Virus record (IMG/VR): IMGVR_UViG_3300023257_000007
Location: 124,001 to 188,000 of that record
Strand: one strand, 5' to 3'
Source of the DNA: a virus
DNA: 64,000 nt
Shown here: one piece after another, positions 54,631 through 62,687 of the stretch
Numbering within the stretch: position 1 is the stretch's first letter
How the letters are laid out: every line of letters begins with the position of its first letter
Notes under the pieces: model-generated
Told to the model about the DNA's origin: nothing
Database searches by the model: none
Seen by the model: only the letters and a program-made list of their open reading frames with translations
Program-made: the position numbers and the translations under genes

Positions 54631-54996
54631 TTATTTATTGTATGATCCTGTGTTTGTCCAATCTCTTTTAGTTACCAATCCTGTTTGTTTTTTAAATTCT
54701 GTTTCTTGTGTTATTGATAAATTTTTATAACCATTTACAAGATTTGTAACTTTATCTAAACCTTTTTGATATGTTTCATCCGTTTCATCTTCAAATTTTT
54801 TATACCATTTTTTAGTAATAGCTGACCACATAGGTTCACTACCCACCTCCGGATGATTTTCCTTATAATCTTGTAAATATTTTGTGCATTCTTCATAATC
54901 ACCACAATTATCTATGTAATCCAACACATCTTGTAAATCATTATCATCTTGTAAATCATTATCTTGTAAATTTTCAAATTTTTTTAAGTGTTTCAT
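54631..54996 (-). CDS. Small acidic protein with leader-like N-terminus
   Basis: 121 residues from the ATG at 54996 (MKHLKKFENLQDND). A longer frame from 55026 would begin inside the TATA-type sequence, and the ATG at 54996 follows the AAAAAAACGATTATG leader shared with the gene at 197-646. Residues 10-25 repeat NDLQDD. KKWYKKFEDETDETYQKGLD recalls the protein at 35333-36025. It is next to the winged-helix gene. Possibly packaged. Confidence 0.6.
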   Translation of the reverse strand: MKHLKKFENLQDNDLQDDNDLQDVLDYIDNCGDYEECTKYLQDYKENHPEVGSEPMWSAITKKWYKKFEDETDETYQKGLDKVTNLVNGYKNLSITQETEFKKQTGLVTKRDWTNTGSYNK

Positions 54997-55030
54997 AATC
55001 GTTTTTTTTTTGTTGTCATTTGACATATAT

Positions 55031-55651
55031 TTAAAATTTTTGGATAAACCAAAAATTATCTCTTCCCCAAGTGGTCTTTACAATTTTCCCTTTAGCTTGT
55101 AAATCAGTTAAAACATTATTAACATCAGCTTCAGAAAAACCAACATGACCAGCAATAGTATAAGAACTCATCTTAACACCTTTATCTTTCATAACATGTA
55201 AAACATCATTACCTATTTCATTAATATCTTTAGAAATACCTTTAGTTTTTCCTAAAGTATTTAAACCTTTTGGTCCTTCACTTTGTAAATCATTAATAGT
55301 CTTAGAAATACCTAAAACTGGTTTTGCAATAGCTGGTCCTTTAGCTTTTGTATCATTCAATTGATCTAAACTATAACCTGGTTGATTACCTTCAAATTTT
55401 TGAATAAATTCAAATTTATCGTGTCCTAATATATTATTCTTAACGATATGACCACCGTCTTCTAGACCTTTTAGTATATTGTTAACTTGAGCTACAGTAA
55501 CAGCACCACCCAAAGCGGTTTTAATTGACATAGCAGTTGCAGGAACGCCTTTATCTTTCATTGCTGATATAACTTGATCTTTTAAATCACCTATTTCTTT
55601 TGCTACTTTATTAGCTTCTGTGATAAACTCTGTTAATGTTTTAATTTTCAT
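55031..55651 (-). CDS. Tandem winged-helix protein with capsid-targeting-like leader
   Basis: 206 residues. It starts MKIKTLTEFITEANK, with I-T-E at 10-12. Two similar domains follow: about 20-88 (VISAMKDKGVPATAMSIKTA, VAQVNNILKGLEDGGHIVKN) and about 140-206 (VLHVMKDKGVKMSSYTIAGH, EADVNNVLTDLQAKGKIVKT). Both end in F-x-F/W-IQKF. Each has the helix-turn-helix and wing of small DNA-binding domains. The linker is Gly/Lys/Pro-rich. A two-domain DNA-binding protein with a head-targeting leader fits an internal protein that folds the genome or acts on host DNA after entry. Confidence 0.6.
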   Translation of the reverse strand: MKIKTLTEFITEANKVAKEIGDLKDQVISAMKDKGVPATAMSIKTALGGAVTVAQVNNILKGLEDGGHIVKNNILGHDKFEFIQKFEGNQPGYSLDQLNDTKAKGPAIAKPVLGISKTINDLQSEGPKGLNTLGKTKGISKDINEIGNDVLHVMKDKGVKMSSYTIAGHVGFSEADVNNVLTDLQAKGKIVKTTWGRDNFWFIQKF

Positions 55652-55696
55652 AATAACAATTATTATTTTTTCTTTTACTTATATATAAAAGTTAAA

Positions 55697-55755
55697 AATT
55701 CATTTTTTTAATTCAATACTATATATAAAATTCGATTACCTAAAATTTTTAAACT
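55697..55755. repeat. 59-bp direct repeat, copy 1
   Basis: Identical over 59 bases to 56531-56589. It ends one base before the stop codon of the gene at 55757-56530 and contains TATATATAAA, a late-type element for the gene at 55031-55651. Confidence 0.9.
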
Positions 55756-55756
55756 A

Positions 55757-56530
55757 TCATAATTTTATATTTGGAAATAGGTTTTTAACATTATCATAAT
55801 AAAGATTTCTAATATCATCTATAGATATATTAAATTCTTCTAATAAATTAGTTGGAGAATGTTTAGTTTTACCTGTCAGAACATCTTCAAAAAAATTTAA
55901 TTTTTCGTCTAATAAAGTTTTAAAATCTGATTTTTGTCTTTTTGCCATTTTATTTATACCTCTTAAGTATGCTAAAATTTCATCTGGTGTGATGATTTTA
56001 TTTAATAATCCATTTTTTTCTTTAATCATTATGTTATATAAATGTTTATTATTATAAGTAATATTATATCTTTTAGATAATTTATCATTATAATCTGATT
56101 TAACCATGTCGATTATTTCATCTGTAAAGTATTTTTGGAAATGTGACATTTCATGATCAACTAATTCAGATATTTTATAAGATAATTCCTCATATATTTT
56201 TTTAATATTGAGTGGATTTAATTTAATTTCTTCAATAGGAATACTAAATGTTATTACACTTACAAATATCATAAAATTTGTAGTTTTTGGTAAAATTTGA
56301 CCACCAACTTTAACTGAATAATTATCACTTTTTTTAAAATTGATATCAATATCAAAATAAAATCTAATATCATCAAATTTTTTTTCCTCTTTAATTTTTA
56401 TACTCTTTGAATCATTAATATTTTCAACATTCTCAATTATATCAACACATTTATTAAAAAAATATTTTTGTAATGATTTTCTAATCTCTCTCTTTAAATT
56501 AAAATATTCGTAATATTTAATATACTTCAT
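55757..56530 (-). CDS. HExxH protein with leader-like N-terminus, bracketed by direct repeats
   Basis: 257 residues starting MKYIKYYEYFNLKRE. VDHEMSHFQ holds HExxH (His126, Glu127, His130), the zinc site of many metallopeptidases. TPDEILAYLRG at 181-191 could give the third ligand (Glu184). The two genes at 26702-27636 together resemble this protein. The whole gene lies exactly between two identical 59-bp repeats, so it may have been inserted or duplicated as a cassette. The upstream repeat provides its promoter-like TATATATAG element. Peptidase activity is unproven. Confidence 0.6.
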   Translation of the reverse strand: MKYIKYYEYFNLKREIRKSLQKYFFNKCVDIIENVENINDSKSIKIKEEKKFDDIRFYFDIDINFKKSDNYSVKVGGQILPKTTNFMIFVSVITFSIPIEEIKLNPLNIKKIYEELSYKISELVDHEMSHFQKYFTDEIIDMVKSDYNDKLSKRYNITYNNKHLYNIMIKEKNGLLNKIITPDEILAYLRGINKMAKRQKSDFKTLLDEKLNFFEDVLTGKTKHSPTNLLEEFNISIDDIRNLYYDNVKNLFPNIKL

Positions 56531-56589
56531 AATTCATTTTTTTAATTCAATACTATATATAAAATTCGATTACCTAAAATTTTTAAACT
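56531..56589. repeat. 59-bp direct repeat, copy 2
   Basis: Identical to 55697-55755. It directly adjoins the ATG of the gene at 55757-56530 and supplies its 5' leader and TATA-type element. Confidence 0.9.
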
Positions 56590-56645
56590 TATAACTCTTA
56601 TTAATATATATTTTTCGGAGAAACACATAAAATTCAATAAATATT

Positions 56646-59600
56646 ATGACGAAAAAACTTGAAGAACGATATAAAAAATTAACCCATCGTGAGCATATTC
56701 TACAACGACCAGAAACATATATTGGTTCAACTGTCACAGAACTTAAAAAAATGTTCATTATCGAAGATATAAATGATATTAAAAATTTAAATATTGTAAA
56801 TCAAATGGTACATTATAATCCAGGTTTTATTAAAATATTTGATGAAATAATTACAAATGCATCAGATCATTATATTAGAACAAAAAAAGTCAAATATATT
56901 AAAGTTATTATAGAAAAAGATCATATTTCAATTGAAAATGATGGTCCTGGCATACCAGTAGAAATACATAAAAAAGAAAAAATTTATGTACCAGAATTAA
57001 TATTCGGTCACCTTTTAACTGGAGAAAATTATGACGATACAGAAGAAAGAATAGTAGGCGGTAGAAACGGATATGGTTCAAAACTCACTAATACATACTC
57101 AACGAAATTTATTGTAGAAACTGCAGATGGTACAAATAAATATAAACAAGAATTTTCAAATAATCTTGAAATAAAAGGTAAACCAAAAATTACAAAAAAT
57201 AAAAAGAATTTTACAAAAATAACATTCTATCCAGATTTTAATAGATTTGGTCTAACAGAAATTACAGAAGAACTTCAACAAATAATGCTGAAAAGATGTG
57301 TGGACATATCTGTATATTGTCCAAATGTAAAAGTATATTATAACAATACATTAATACCTGTTAAAACATTTAAAGACTATATGAAAATGTATGTTGAAGA
57401 CCAAGACTATTTTTATGAAAAAGTAAACACATCATGGGAGATTGGAGTATCCAAATCCGAAGACGATTTATTCCAACAAATATCAATGGTAAATAGTATA
57501 TCAACTTATCAAGGTGGAACTCATGTTAATTTTATAACTAAACAAATAACAAAAGGTGTTGCTGATATCTTAAATAAGAAATATAAAAATATTAATATTA
57601 AAGAAGCAGATATTAAAAGAAACCTTTTCATATTCGTTAATTCTAAAATAGTAAATCCTTCTTTTGATACACAAACAAAAGAAAACCTAATAACAAGAAT
57701 GACACAGAAAAACACTGAAGGTGTAAACATATCAGATAAATTCTTGAAATTGCTAGCTTCTTCAGAAATAATGGAGAGCGTTCTTAGATATATCGAAGCA
57801 AAAGAAAAATCATCATTGGCTAAAGAAAGTGGTAAGAAGGTTTCTAAAGTTAGGATTAAAAAACTTGACGATGCAAATAAAGCAGGTACTACTCAATCAC
57901 AAAAATGTATGTTATTCTTAACAGAAGGTGATTCAGCTTTATCTACGGCTTTATCAGGATTCGCAGTAACAGGTAGAGATTATTATGGAGCATTCCCCTT
58001 GAAAGGAAAACCTTTGAATGTCAGAGACATCGCAATGGATAAAATACGAGCCAATGAAGAAATTAAAAACATAGTATCAGCATTAGGATTAGAATATGGT
58101 AAAAAATATAAATCAACAAAAGATCTGAGATATGGCAAAGTTGTTATTATGTCTGACCAAGATTTGGATGGATATCACATTAAAGGATTATTAATAAATC
58201 TATTTGATACATTTTGGCCCGAATTATTACAATTAGATTTTTTATATGAATTTATAACACCAATTGTTAAAGTAACAAAAGGAAAACAATATAAATATTT
58301 CTACAGATTAGAAGAATATAGAAAATGGAAAAATAGCTCAGATACAAAAGGATTTTTTGTTAAATATTATAAAGGTCTTGGTACAATAGAACCAAAGGAA
58401 TCTAAAAGATTTTTCAAAAATATCGCAAAACACTTAATAAGATTTAATTATAAAGATGAAGAAAAAACCGAAAATCTTATTGATTTAGCTTTCAATAAAA
58501 AAAGAGCAGAAGATAGGAAAAAATGGTTACTTAACTATAATCCAGCCAACGAAATAGATAAATTCACAACAAAAACAACTATTGATTCATTTATAGACGA
58601 TGAACTAATAGAATTTTCAATGGCAGATAATATAAGATCAATACCTTCATTGTTAGATGGTTTAAAACCATCACAAAGGAAAATCTTATTTACAATGTTT
58701 TTGAATAATTATAAAAATGAAGTTAAAGTCAATCAACTAAGTGGTTCTATTATTGATAAATCAGCATATCACCATGGACCTGCTAGTTTAGAACAAGGCA
58801 TAGTTGGAATGGCACAAAATTTTGTTGGTTCCAATAATATAAACTTATTAGTACCAAATGGTCAATTTGGTACAAGAATAACTGGTGGTAAAGATAGCTC
58901 TGCGTCAAGATATATCTTCACAAAATTAAATAAAATATCTAATGTTATTTTTGATAAAAGAGATACAGATGTTTTAAATCACAATTATGATGATGGTAAG
59001 AAAATAGAACCTGAATATTATATACCAGTAATACCAATGATACTTGTAAATGGTGCAAAAGGAATCGGAACAGGTTATTCTACAGATATTACACAATTTA
59101 ATCCTGTTGATATAATAGAATATTATGAAAACAAACTCACTAAAAAGAAAACAGACAAAATAATAAAGCCTTGGTTCAATGGATTTAAAGGTGAAATTAA
59201 ATGGGATGAAGAAAATGGTAGATATCTAACAAAAGGTATTTATGAGAAATTAAATGCAACAACAATTAGAATAACAGAATTACCAATCGGTACCTGGAAT
59301 GATAAATATTTTGATCATTTAGATAAATTAATTGATAGAAAAGTTATTAAAGATTATACCAAAAATTGTACTGATATAGAAATAGATATTACTATTAATA
59401 TAGGTAGAGAAGAAATCCAAAATATTGATAGTATTAATAAAGTTTTTAATCTTATTAGTTATATAAGCCTAGACAACTTAAACGTGATGGATAAAGAAGG
59501 TAAAATAAAGAAATATAAAGATCAATATGAAATATTAGATGATTTCTTAGTTATAAGATTAAATTATTATAAATTAAGAAAAGAAAATATGTTAGCTAAA

Positions 59601-59909
59601 TTAAAACGTGAAAAATCTATTCTTTATAATAAAATGAAATTTATCAAATATATTCTAGAAGATAAACTGGATTTTAAAAACAAAAAAAGAGTAACAATAG
59701 AAAAATCCATGATCGAATTAGGCTTAAAAAAAATTGATGATAATCTAGATTATTTGTTAAATATGAACTTTTTATCATTAAGTAATGAAAAATTACGTGA
59801 TTTAAAAAACACATATGAAAATAAAAAGAGTGAAATTGATGTTATTCAAAATATATCAATAAATAAAATGTGGTTAACTGATTTACAAAATGTTAAAAAA
59901 TTATTATAA
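56646..59909 (+). CDS. Single-chain type IIA DNA topoisomerase
   Basis: 1087 residues with the GyrB-like and GyrA-like halves in one chain. ATPase: Asn71 (EIITNASDHY), ENDGPGIP (97-104), GGRNGYGSK (138-146) and QTK (343-345). TOPRIM: LTEGDSA (425-431) and DQDLDGYH (504-511). Cleavage: catalytic Tyr756 in SSASRYIFTK, with the DGLKPSQRK start of the A half at about 671. In T4 the same parts are split over genes 39, 60 and 52; bacterial gyrase and topoisomerase IV are two-gene enzymes. Eukaryotes and some large viruses have the fused form. It passes DNA strands during phage replication. Confidence 0.9.
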   Translation: MTKKLEERYKKLTHREHILQRPETYIGSTVTELKKMFIIEDINDIKNLNIVNQMVHYNPGFIKIFDEIITNASDHYIRTKKVKYIKVIIEKDHISIENDGPGIPVEIHKKEKIYVPELIFGHLLTGENYDDTEERIVGGRNGYGSKLTNTYSTKFIVETADGTNKYKQEFSNNLEIKGKPKITKNKKNFTKITFYPDFNRFGLTEITEELQQIMLKRCVDISVYCPNVKVYYNNTLIPVKTFKDYMKMYVEDQDYFYEKVNTSWEIGVSKSEDDLFQQISMVNSISTYQGGTHVNFITKQITKGVADILNKKYKNINIKEADIKRNLFIFVNSKIVNPSFDTQTKENLITRMTQKNTEGVNISDKFLKLLASSEIMESVLRYIEAKEKSSLAKESGKKVSKVRIKKLDDANKAGTTQSQKCMLFLTEGDSALSTALSGFAVTGRDYYGAFPLKGKPLNVRDIAMDKIRANEEIKNIVSALGLEYGKKYKSTKDLRYGKVVIMSDQDLDGYHIKGLLINLFDTFWPELLQLDFLYEFITPIVKVTKGKQYKYFYRLEEYRKWKNSSDTKGFFVKYYKGLGTIEPKESKRFFKNIAKHLIRFNYKDEEKTENLIDLAFNKKRAEDRKKWLLNYNPANEIDKFTTKTTIDSFIDDELIEFSMADNIRSIPSLLDGLKPSQRKILFTMFLNNYKNEVKVNQLSGSIIDKSAYHHGPASLEQGIVGMAQNFVGSNNINLLVPNGQFGTRITGGKDSSASRYIFTKLNKISNVIFDKRDTDVLNHNYDDGKKIEPEYYIPVIPMILVNGAKGIGTGYSTDITQFNPVDIIEYYENKLTKKKTDKIIKPWFNGFKGEIKWDEENGRYLTKGIYEKLNATTIRITELPIGTWNDKYFDHLDKLIDRKVIKDYTKNCTDIEIDITINIGREEIQNIDSINKVFNLISYISLDNLNVMDKEGKIKKYKDQYEILDDFLVIRLNYYKLRKENMLAKLKREKSILYNKMKFIKYILEDKLDFKNKKRVTIEKSMIELGLKKIDDNLDYLLNMNFLSLSNEKLRDLKNTYENKKSEIDVIQNISINKMWLTDLQNVKKLL

Positions 59910-59921
59910 TATTTTATTTTT

Positions 59922-59943
59922 TTGAATAATTATTATATATTTG
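59922..59943 (+). promoter_or_regulatory. Promoter-like element matching Bacteroidota type
   Basis: TTTG at 59921-59924 and TATATTTG at 59936-59943, 11 bp apart. TAnnTTTG is the known Bacteroidota -7 element, though the spacing is shorter than the usual one. The start codon follows at 59948. Confidence 0.4.
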
Positions 59944-59947
59944 TATT

Positions 59948-60337
59948 ATGGAAAGGGAATATGAAAAATTAAAATTTATACTTAATAAAAAACCCCATAA
60001 AAGAGGTATAACTAACTATAATAAATATTGGGATAGTTTAAGAAAAGAATCAGAAGAAGAATATTTTAGACAACAATATGAATTAGTAGAAGATGAATTA
60101 CATGTGTGGTTTAGTAGAAAAACTGTTACTTCATTTATGTATAAATTATTTATTGGTTTATCTATAGTATTTATATTTTTGAATGTTATATTAGCTTTAA
60201 TTTTCTTAGTGTTATCTTTTATTTCACAATTATATATGAAACACAGTGACCAAAAAATTATAAGTACACAATTTTTTTACCGACTATTAGAAATAGATGA
60301 AAAAACTGAACCTTTTTCAGAAATAGATAAAAATTGA
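59948..60337 (+). CDS. Small protein with membrane hairpin
   Basis: 129 residues. A basic, helical N-terminus (about 1-65) is followed by a hydrophobic region (about 66-97, FIGLSIVFIFLNVILALIFL) that fits two closely spaced transmembrane helices, and then a charged tail. It is downstream of the topoisomerase gene with a 38-bp gap. It could be a membrane protein of the infected cell (holin-like or a superinfection factor), but nothing proves this. Confidence 0.5.
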   Translation: MEREYEKLKFILNKKPHKRGITNYNKYWDSLRKESEEEYFRQQYELVEDELHVWFSRKTVTSFMYKLFIGLSIVFIFLNVILALIFLVLSFISQLYMKHSDQKIISTQFFYRLLEIDEKTEPFSEIDKN

Positions 60338-60364
60338 AAACTTAAAAAATTGTTTAAAAAAATT

Positions 60365-60392
60365 AAAACCAATCTGGTATCAGATTGGTTTT
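60365..60392. terminator. Terminator between converging units
   Basis: AAAACCAATCTG (60365-60376), loop GTAT, CAGATTGGTTTT (60381-60392). Perfect 12-bp stem. Confidence 0.85.
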
Positions 60393-60416
60393 AAAATTTA
60401 TATTAAATTTATTACT

Positions 60417-60809
60417 TTATAATGTAGGTAAATTTGAAGTTGGTCCTGACATTAATCGACCAGATTGTTTTGCTGGCATATAAACCCATTTTGTATGTTT
60501 TTTATCAATACCAATCAATCCTCTAAATTTATCTACTTCTGCTTCTTTTACTAATTCATCAACATCTTTTTTAGTTAACTTTAATTTAGTTCTATGTGTT
60601 TGTAAAATCTTTTGTTTATGTTTAGTATTTTTATTTAGTTTATTAAATTTTTCTAATATATCACCTTCTACACCAAGTTTTGTCATCAATTCAGTCCAAC
60701 CTTTTTTTACTTTTTCTAAATTTGCTTTATCTTCTTTTGACATAAATGAAAAACCTTCATCTATTTGATTCTCTTTTGAGAATGATTCATATGTCATTAA
60801 ATGTTTCAT
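60417..60809 (-). CDS. Small basic protein with leader-like N-terminus
   Basis: 130 residues starting MKHLMTYESFSKENQIDEGF. It has I-D-E at residues 16-18, a possible protease site. The rest is very basic (27 Lys) and helical. A basic internal protein would suit DNA packaging or injection. A late-type element lies upstream (60833-60847). Function unknown. Confidence 0.6.
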   Translation of the reverse strand: MKHLMTYESFSKENQIDEGFSFMSKEDKANLEKVKKGWTELMTKLGVEGDILEKFNKLNKNTKHKQKILQTHRTKLKLTKKDVDELVKEAEVDKFRGLIGIDKKHTKWVYMPAKQSGRLMSGPTSNLPTL

Positions 60810-60832
60810 AATTTTAATTTTATTTTTCTTTA

Positions 60833-60847
60833 TTTTATATATTAAAC
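60833..60847 (-). promoter_or_regulatory. Late-promoter-like element
   Basis: The minus strand reads GTTTAATATATAAAA, about 24-38 bases ahead of the ATG at 60809. Confidence 0.45.
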
Positions 60848-60886
60848 AAAAAAATTCATTTTTTAATCCATTGAAATTTTTAATTT

Positions 60887-60908
60887 TTGAAAAAATTCCG
60901 TATATTTA
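60887..60908 (+). promoter_or_regulatory. Early-promoter-like element
   Basis: TTGAAA (60887-60892) and TATATTTA (60901-60908). The 24 bases 60875-60898 are identical to 28498-28521. The gene starts at 60928. Confidence 0.5.
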
Positions 60909-60927
60909 ATTAAACTAAAACACTAAA

Positions 60928-61296
60928 ATGAAAAAATTAATTAAAATATTGATAACAATTTATAACGTAATATCAATACCTAGTATATTAATACACGAAC
61001 TTCTACACATAATTGCAACCTATTTAACAGGAAACACAGTTAATTGGTATAATTCAGAATTTAGATGTTATCTAGACACCGGTGAAATGTATGCCTCTGT
61101 AGTAATTAATAAAAAATTAACAAAGGTAAAATCAGCAATAATATCTATGGCTCCTATATTTGCGGTATTGTTAACTCTATCTTTAAGTTTTATTTCCCCT
61201 TTCTTTATATATATATTAGCTTACCAAGCAACAACTTTCATATATTCATTACCAAGCAAAACCGATTTTGAAGATTTTTTAGACTTATTAGAATAA
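60928..61296 (+). CDS. Membrane HExxH protein, site-2-protease-like
   Basis: 122 residues. It starts with a hydrophobic helix (about 5-30) that contains IHELLHIIA, that is HExxH at His23, Glu24, His27. A beta-rich loop and a second hydrophobic region (70-108, SAIISMAPIFAVLLTLSLSF) follow. This is the layout of small site-2-type membrane metallopeptidases (HELxH near the first helix, later a helix with the third ligand). The candidate third ligand is not clear. It is a small single-gene unit with its own promoter-like element. Confidence 0.6.
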   Translation: MKKLIKILITIYNVISIPSILIHELLHIIATYLTGNTVNWYNSEFRCYLDTGEMYASVVINKKLTKVKSAIISMAPIFAVLLTLSLSFISPFFIYILAYQATTFIYSLPSKTDFEDFLDLLE

Positions 61297-61331
61297 TTAT
61301 TATATATTAAATATAAAATAAAATTTTATTA

Positions 61332-61826
61332 ATGATCGGCCCTTTTGAAGGTAAATATGAGTTTCTAAGTAATTTCTACAATTTTTATAAGAAACATGGA
61401 ATTATGATTTCATTCAATGGTATTGAATGTGAAACATCTGAACATGCATATCAAGCTGCAAAATCAACCACTTTTGATGATTTCATGTATGTTATGAATT
61501 CATCTACAGCATCAAAATCTAAAAAAAGAGGCAAAGAAATTAAGAAAAGAATTGATTGGAGAGAAGCTAAATTTAAAGTTATGTATGAAGTTTGTAGAAG
61601 AAAATTTGAAATACCAGAACTTAAACAACTTTTGTTAAATACAGAAGAAGAAGAACTCATAGAACTTAATTGGTGGGGAGATGAAGTATTTGGTGTCAAT
61701 AGCAATACAATGAAAGGCGAAAATCATCTCGGTAAAATATTAATGAAAATAAGAGATGAGTTTAACGGTAAAGTTGATGAAAATAAATCAACTGGACTCG
61801 GCAAAATATTATTTCCAGATGAATGA
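61332..61826 (+). CDS. NADAR-family protein (YbiA/RibX-like)
   Basis: 164 residues. It has FEGKYEFLSNFYNF near the start, ECETSEHAYQAAKS, then NWWGDEVFGVNSNTMKGENH and LGKILMKIR. These are the NADAR signatures (FLSNFY, EHxYQxxK, D-x-x-xG, GxNxLGxxLmxxR). NADAR proteins act on ADP-ribose or riboflavin-pathway intermediates. Some are linked to removing ADP-ribose from nucleic acid, so it may help against NAD- or ADP-ribosylation-based defence. This is inference. It overlaps the dNMP kinase gene by 4 bp. Confidence 0.75.
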   Translation: MIGPFEGKYEFLSNFYNFYKKHGIMISFNGIECETSEHAYQAAKSTTFDDFMYVMNSSTASKSKKRGKEIKKRIDWREAKFKVMYEVCRRKFEIPELKQLLLNTEEEELIELNWWGDEVFGVNSNTMKGENHLGKILMKIRDEFNGKVDENKSTGLGKILFPDE

Positions 61827-62386
61827 TAATTATTGGTATTAGTGGAAAAATTGGTAGTGGTAAAGATACTGTCACCAATTCAATTATTAAAAACTTCAAA
61901 GAATACAAATTTAAAAATAAAAAATTTGCACATTATGTTAAAAAAATCTGTGCACTTCTCACAGGTATAAATCTTAAAGTGCTCACTAATAGACAAACAA
62001 AAGAAAAATATCTAGAAGATTGGGGAATGACAGTTGGTAGGATGTTTCAATTAATAGGAACAGAATCAATTAGAAATAATTTACACCCTGATGCCTGGAT
62101 TTTAACACTAGTTGCCAACAGCAAAGGACAAAATGTTATTATATCAGATGTAAGATTTAAAAATGAAGCAAATTACATAAAAAATAATGGTGGTATTCTA
62201 ATAAGATTGGAAGGCGATCCAAAAGAAATAAGAGGAAAAGATGGTAGAGATTTAAATCATATATCAGAAACAGATTTAGACGATTATGAAGATTTTGACA
62301 TAATATGGAACAACAAACCACCCATCGAAAATCTCAAAAACTTAATGAAAATAATAAAAGATAAGATAAATGAAAAATATAACTAA
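61823..62386 (+). CDS. Deoxynucleoside monophosphate kinase, T4 gp1-like
   Basis: 187 residues. Walker A is GKIGSGKDT (8-16). DWGMTVGRMFQLIGTESIRN and VIISDVRFKNEANYI are the conserved dNMP kinase segments. The enzyme makes dNDPs for phage DNA synthesis and works together with the class II reductase at 12711. It is close in size to T4 gp1 (241). It is in one unit with the NADAR gene (4-bp overlap) and the next two small genes. Confidence 0.8.
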   Translation: MIIIGISGKIGSGKDTVTNSIIKNFKEYKFKNKKFAHYVKKICALLTGINLKVLTNRQTKEKYLEDWGMTVGRMFQLIGTESIRNNLHPDAWILTLVANSKGQNVIISDVRFKNEANYIKNNGGILIRLEGDPKEIRGKDGRDLNHISETDLDDYEDFDIIWNNKPPIENLKNLMKIIKDKINEKYN

Positions 62387-62687
62387 AGTTTATGAAATAA
62401 AAGACTCTAAAATTGATATAACAATCAATTATGGTTTAGATAAAGAACAAATATTAAATCACCCAATATCTTTTGATGAAAAAAATCCACATATATTATA
62501 TGTATTTCTTTCAAGTAAAGAAATGGAAAAACATACAGATTGGTTATGGGAAAATAAAGAAAATAATCCTTTCGTAGTTGTTATGTTAACACAATACGAA
62601 GAAAAAGATTTCGATGAAATAGAATCAAGCATAGATTTATTATATACTTCTGTAAAAGAAAAATTTGAAAATAAGAATGACAATTAG
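62370..62687 (+). CDS. Unrecognised small protein
   Basis: 105 residues starting MKNITKVYEIKDSKIDIT. Acidic, alpha/beta, with DEKNPHILYVFLSSKEMEK. It overlaps the dNMP kinase gene by 17 bp and the next gene by 11 bp, so the genes are co-translated. No leader of the common type and no motif seen. Confidence 0.55.
   Translation: MKNITKVYEIKDSKIDITINYGLDKEQILNHPISFDEKNPHILYVFLSSKEMEKHTDWLWENKENNPFVVVMLTQYEEKDFDEIESSIDLLYTSVKEKFENKNDN

Noticed and set aside
59948-60337. Holin
   Set aside because: A membrane hairpin is present, but size, charged ends and context do not single out a holin.
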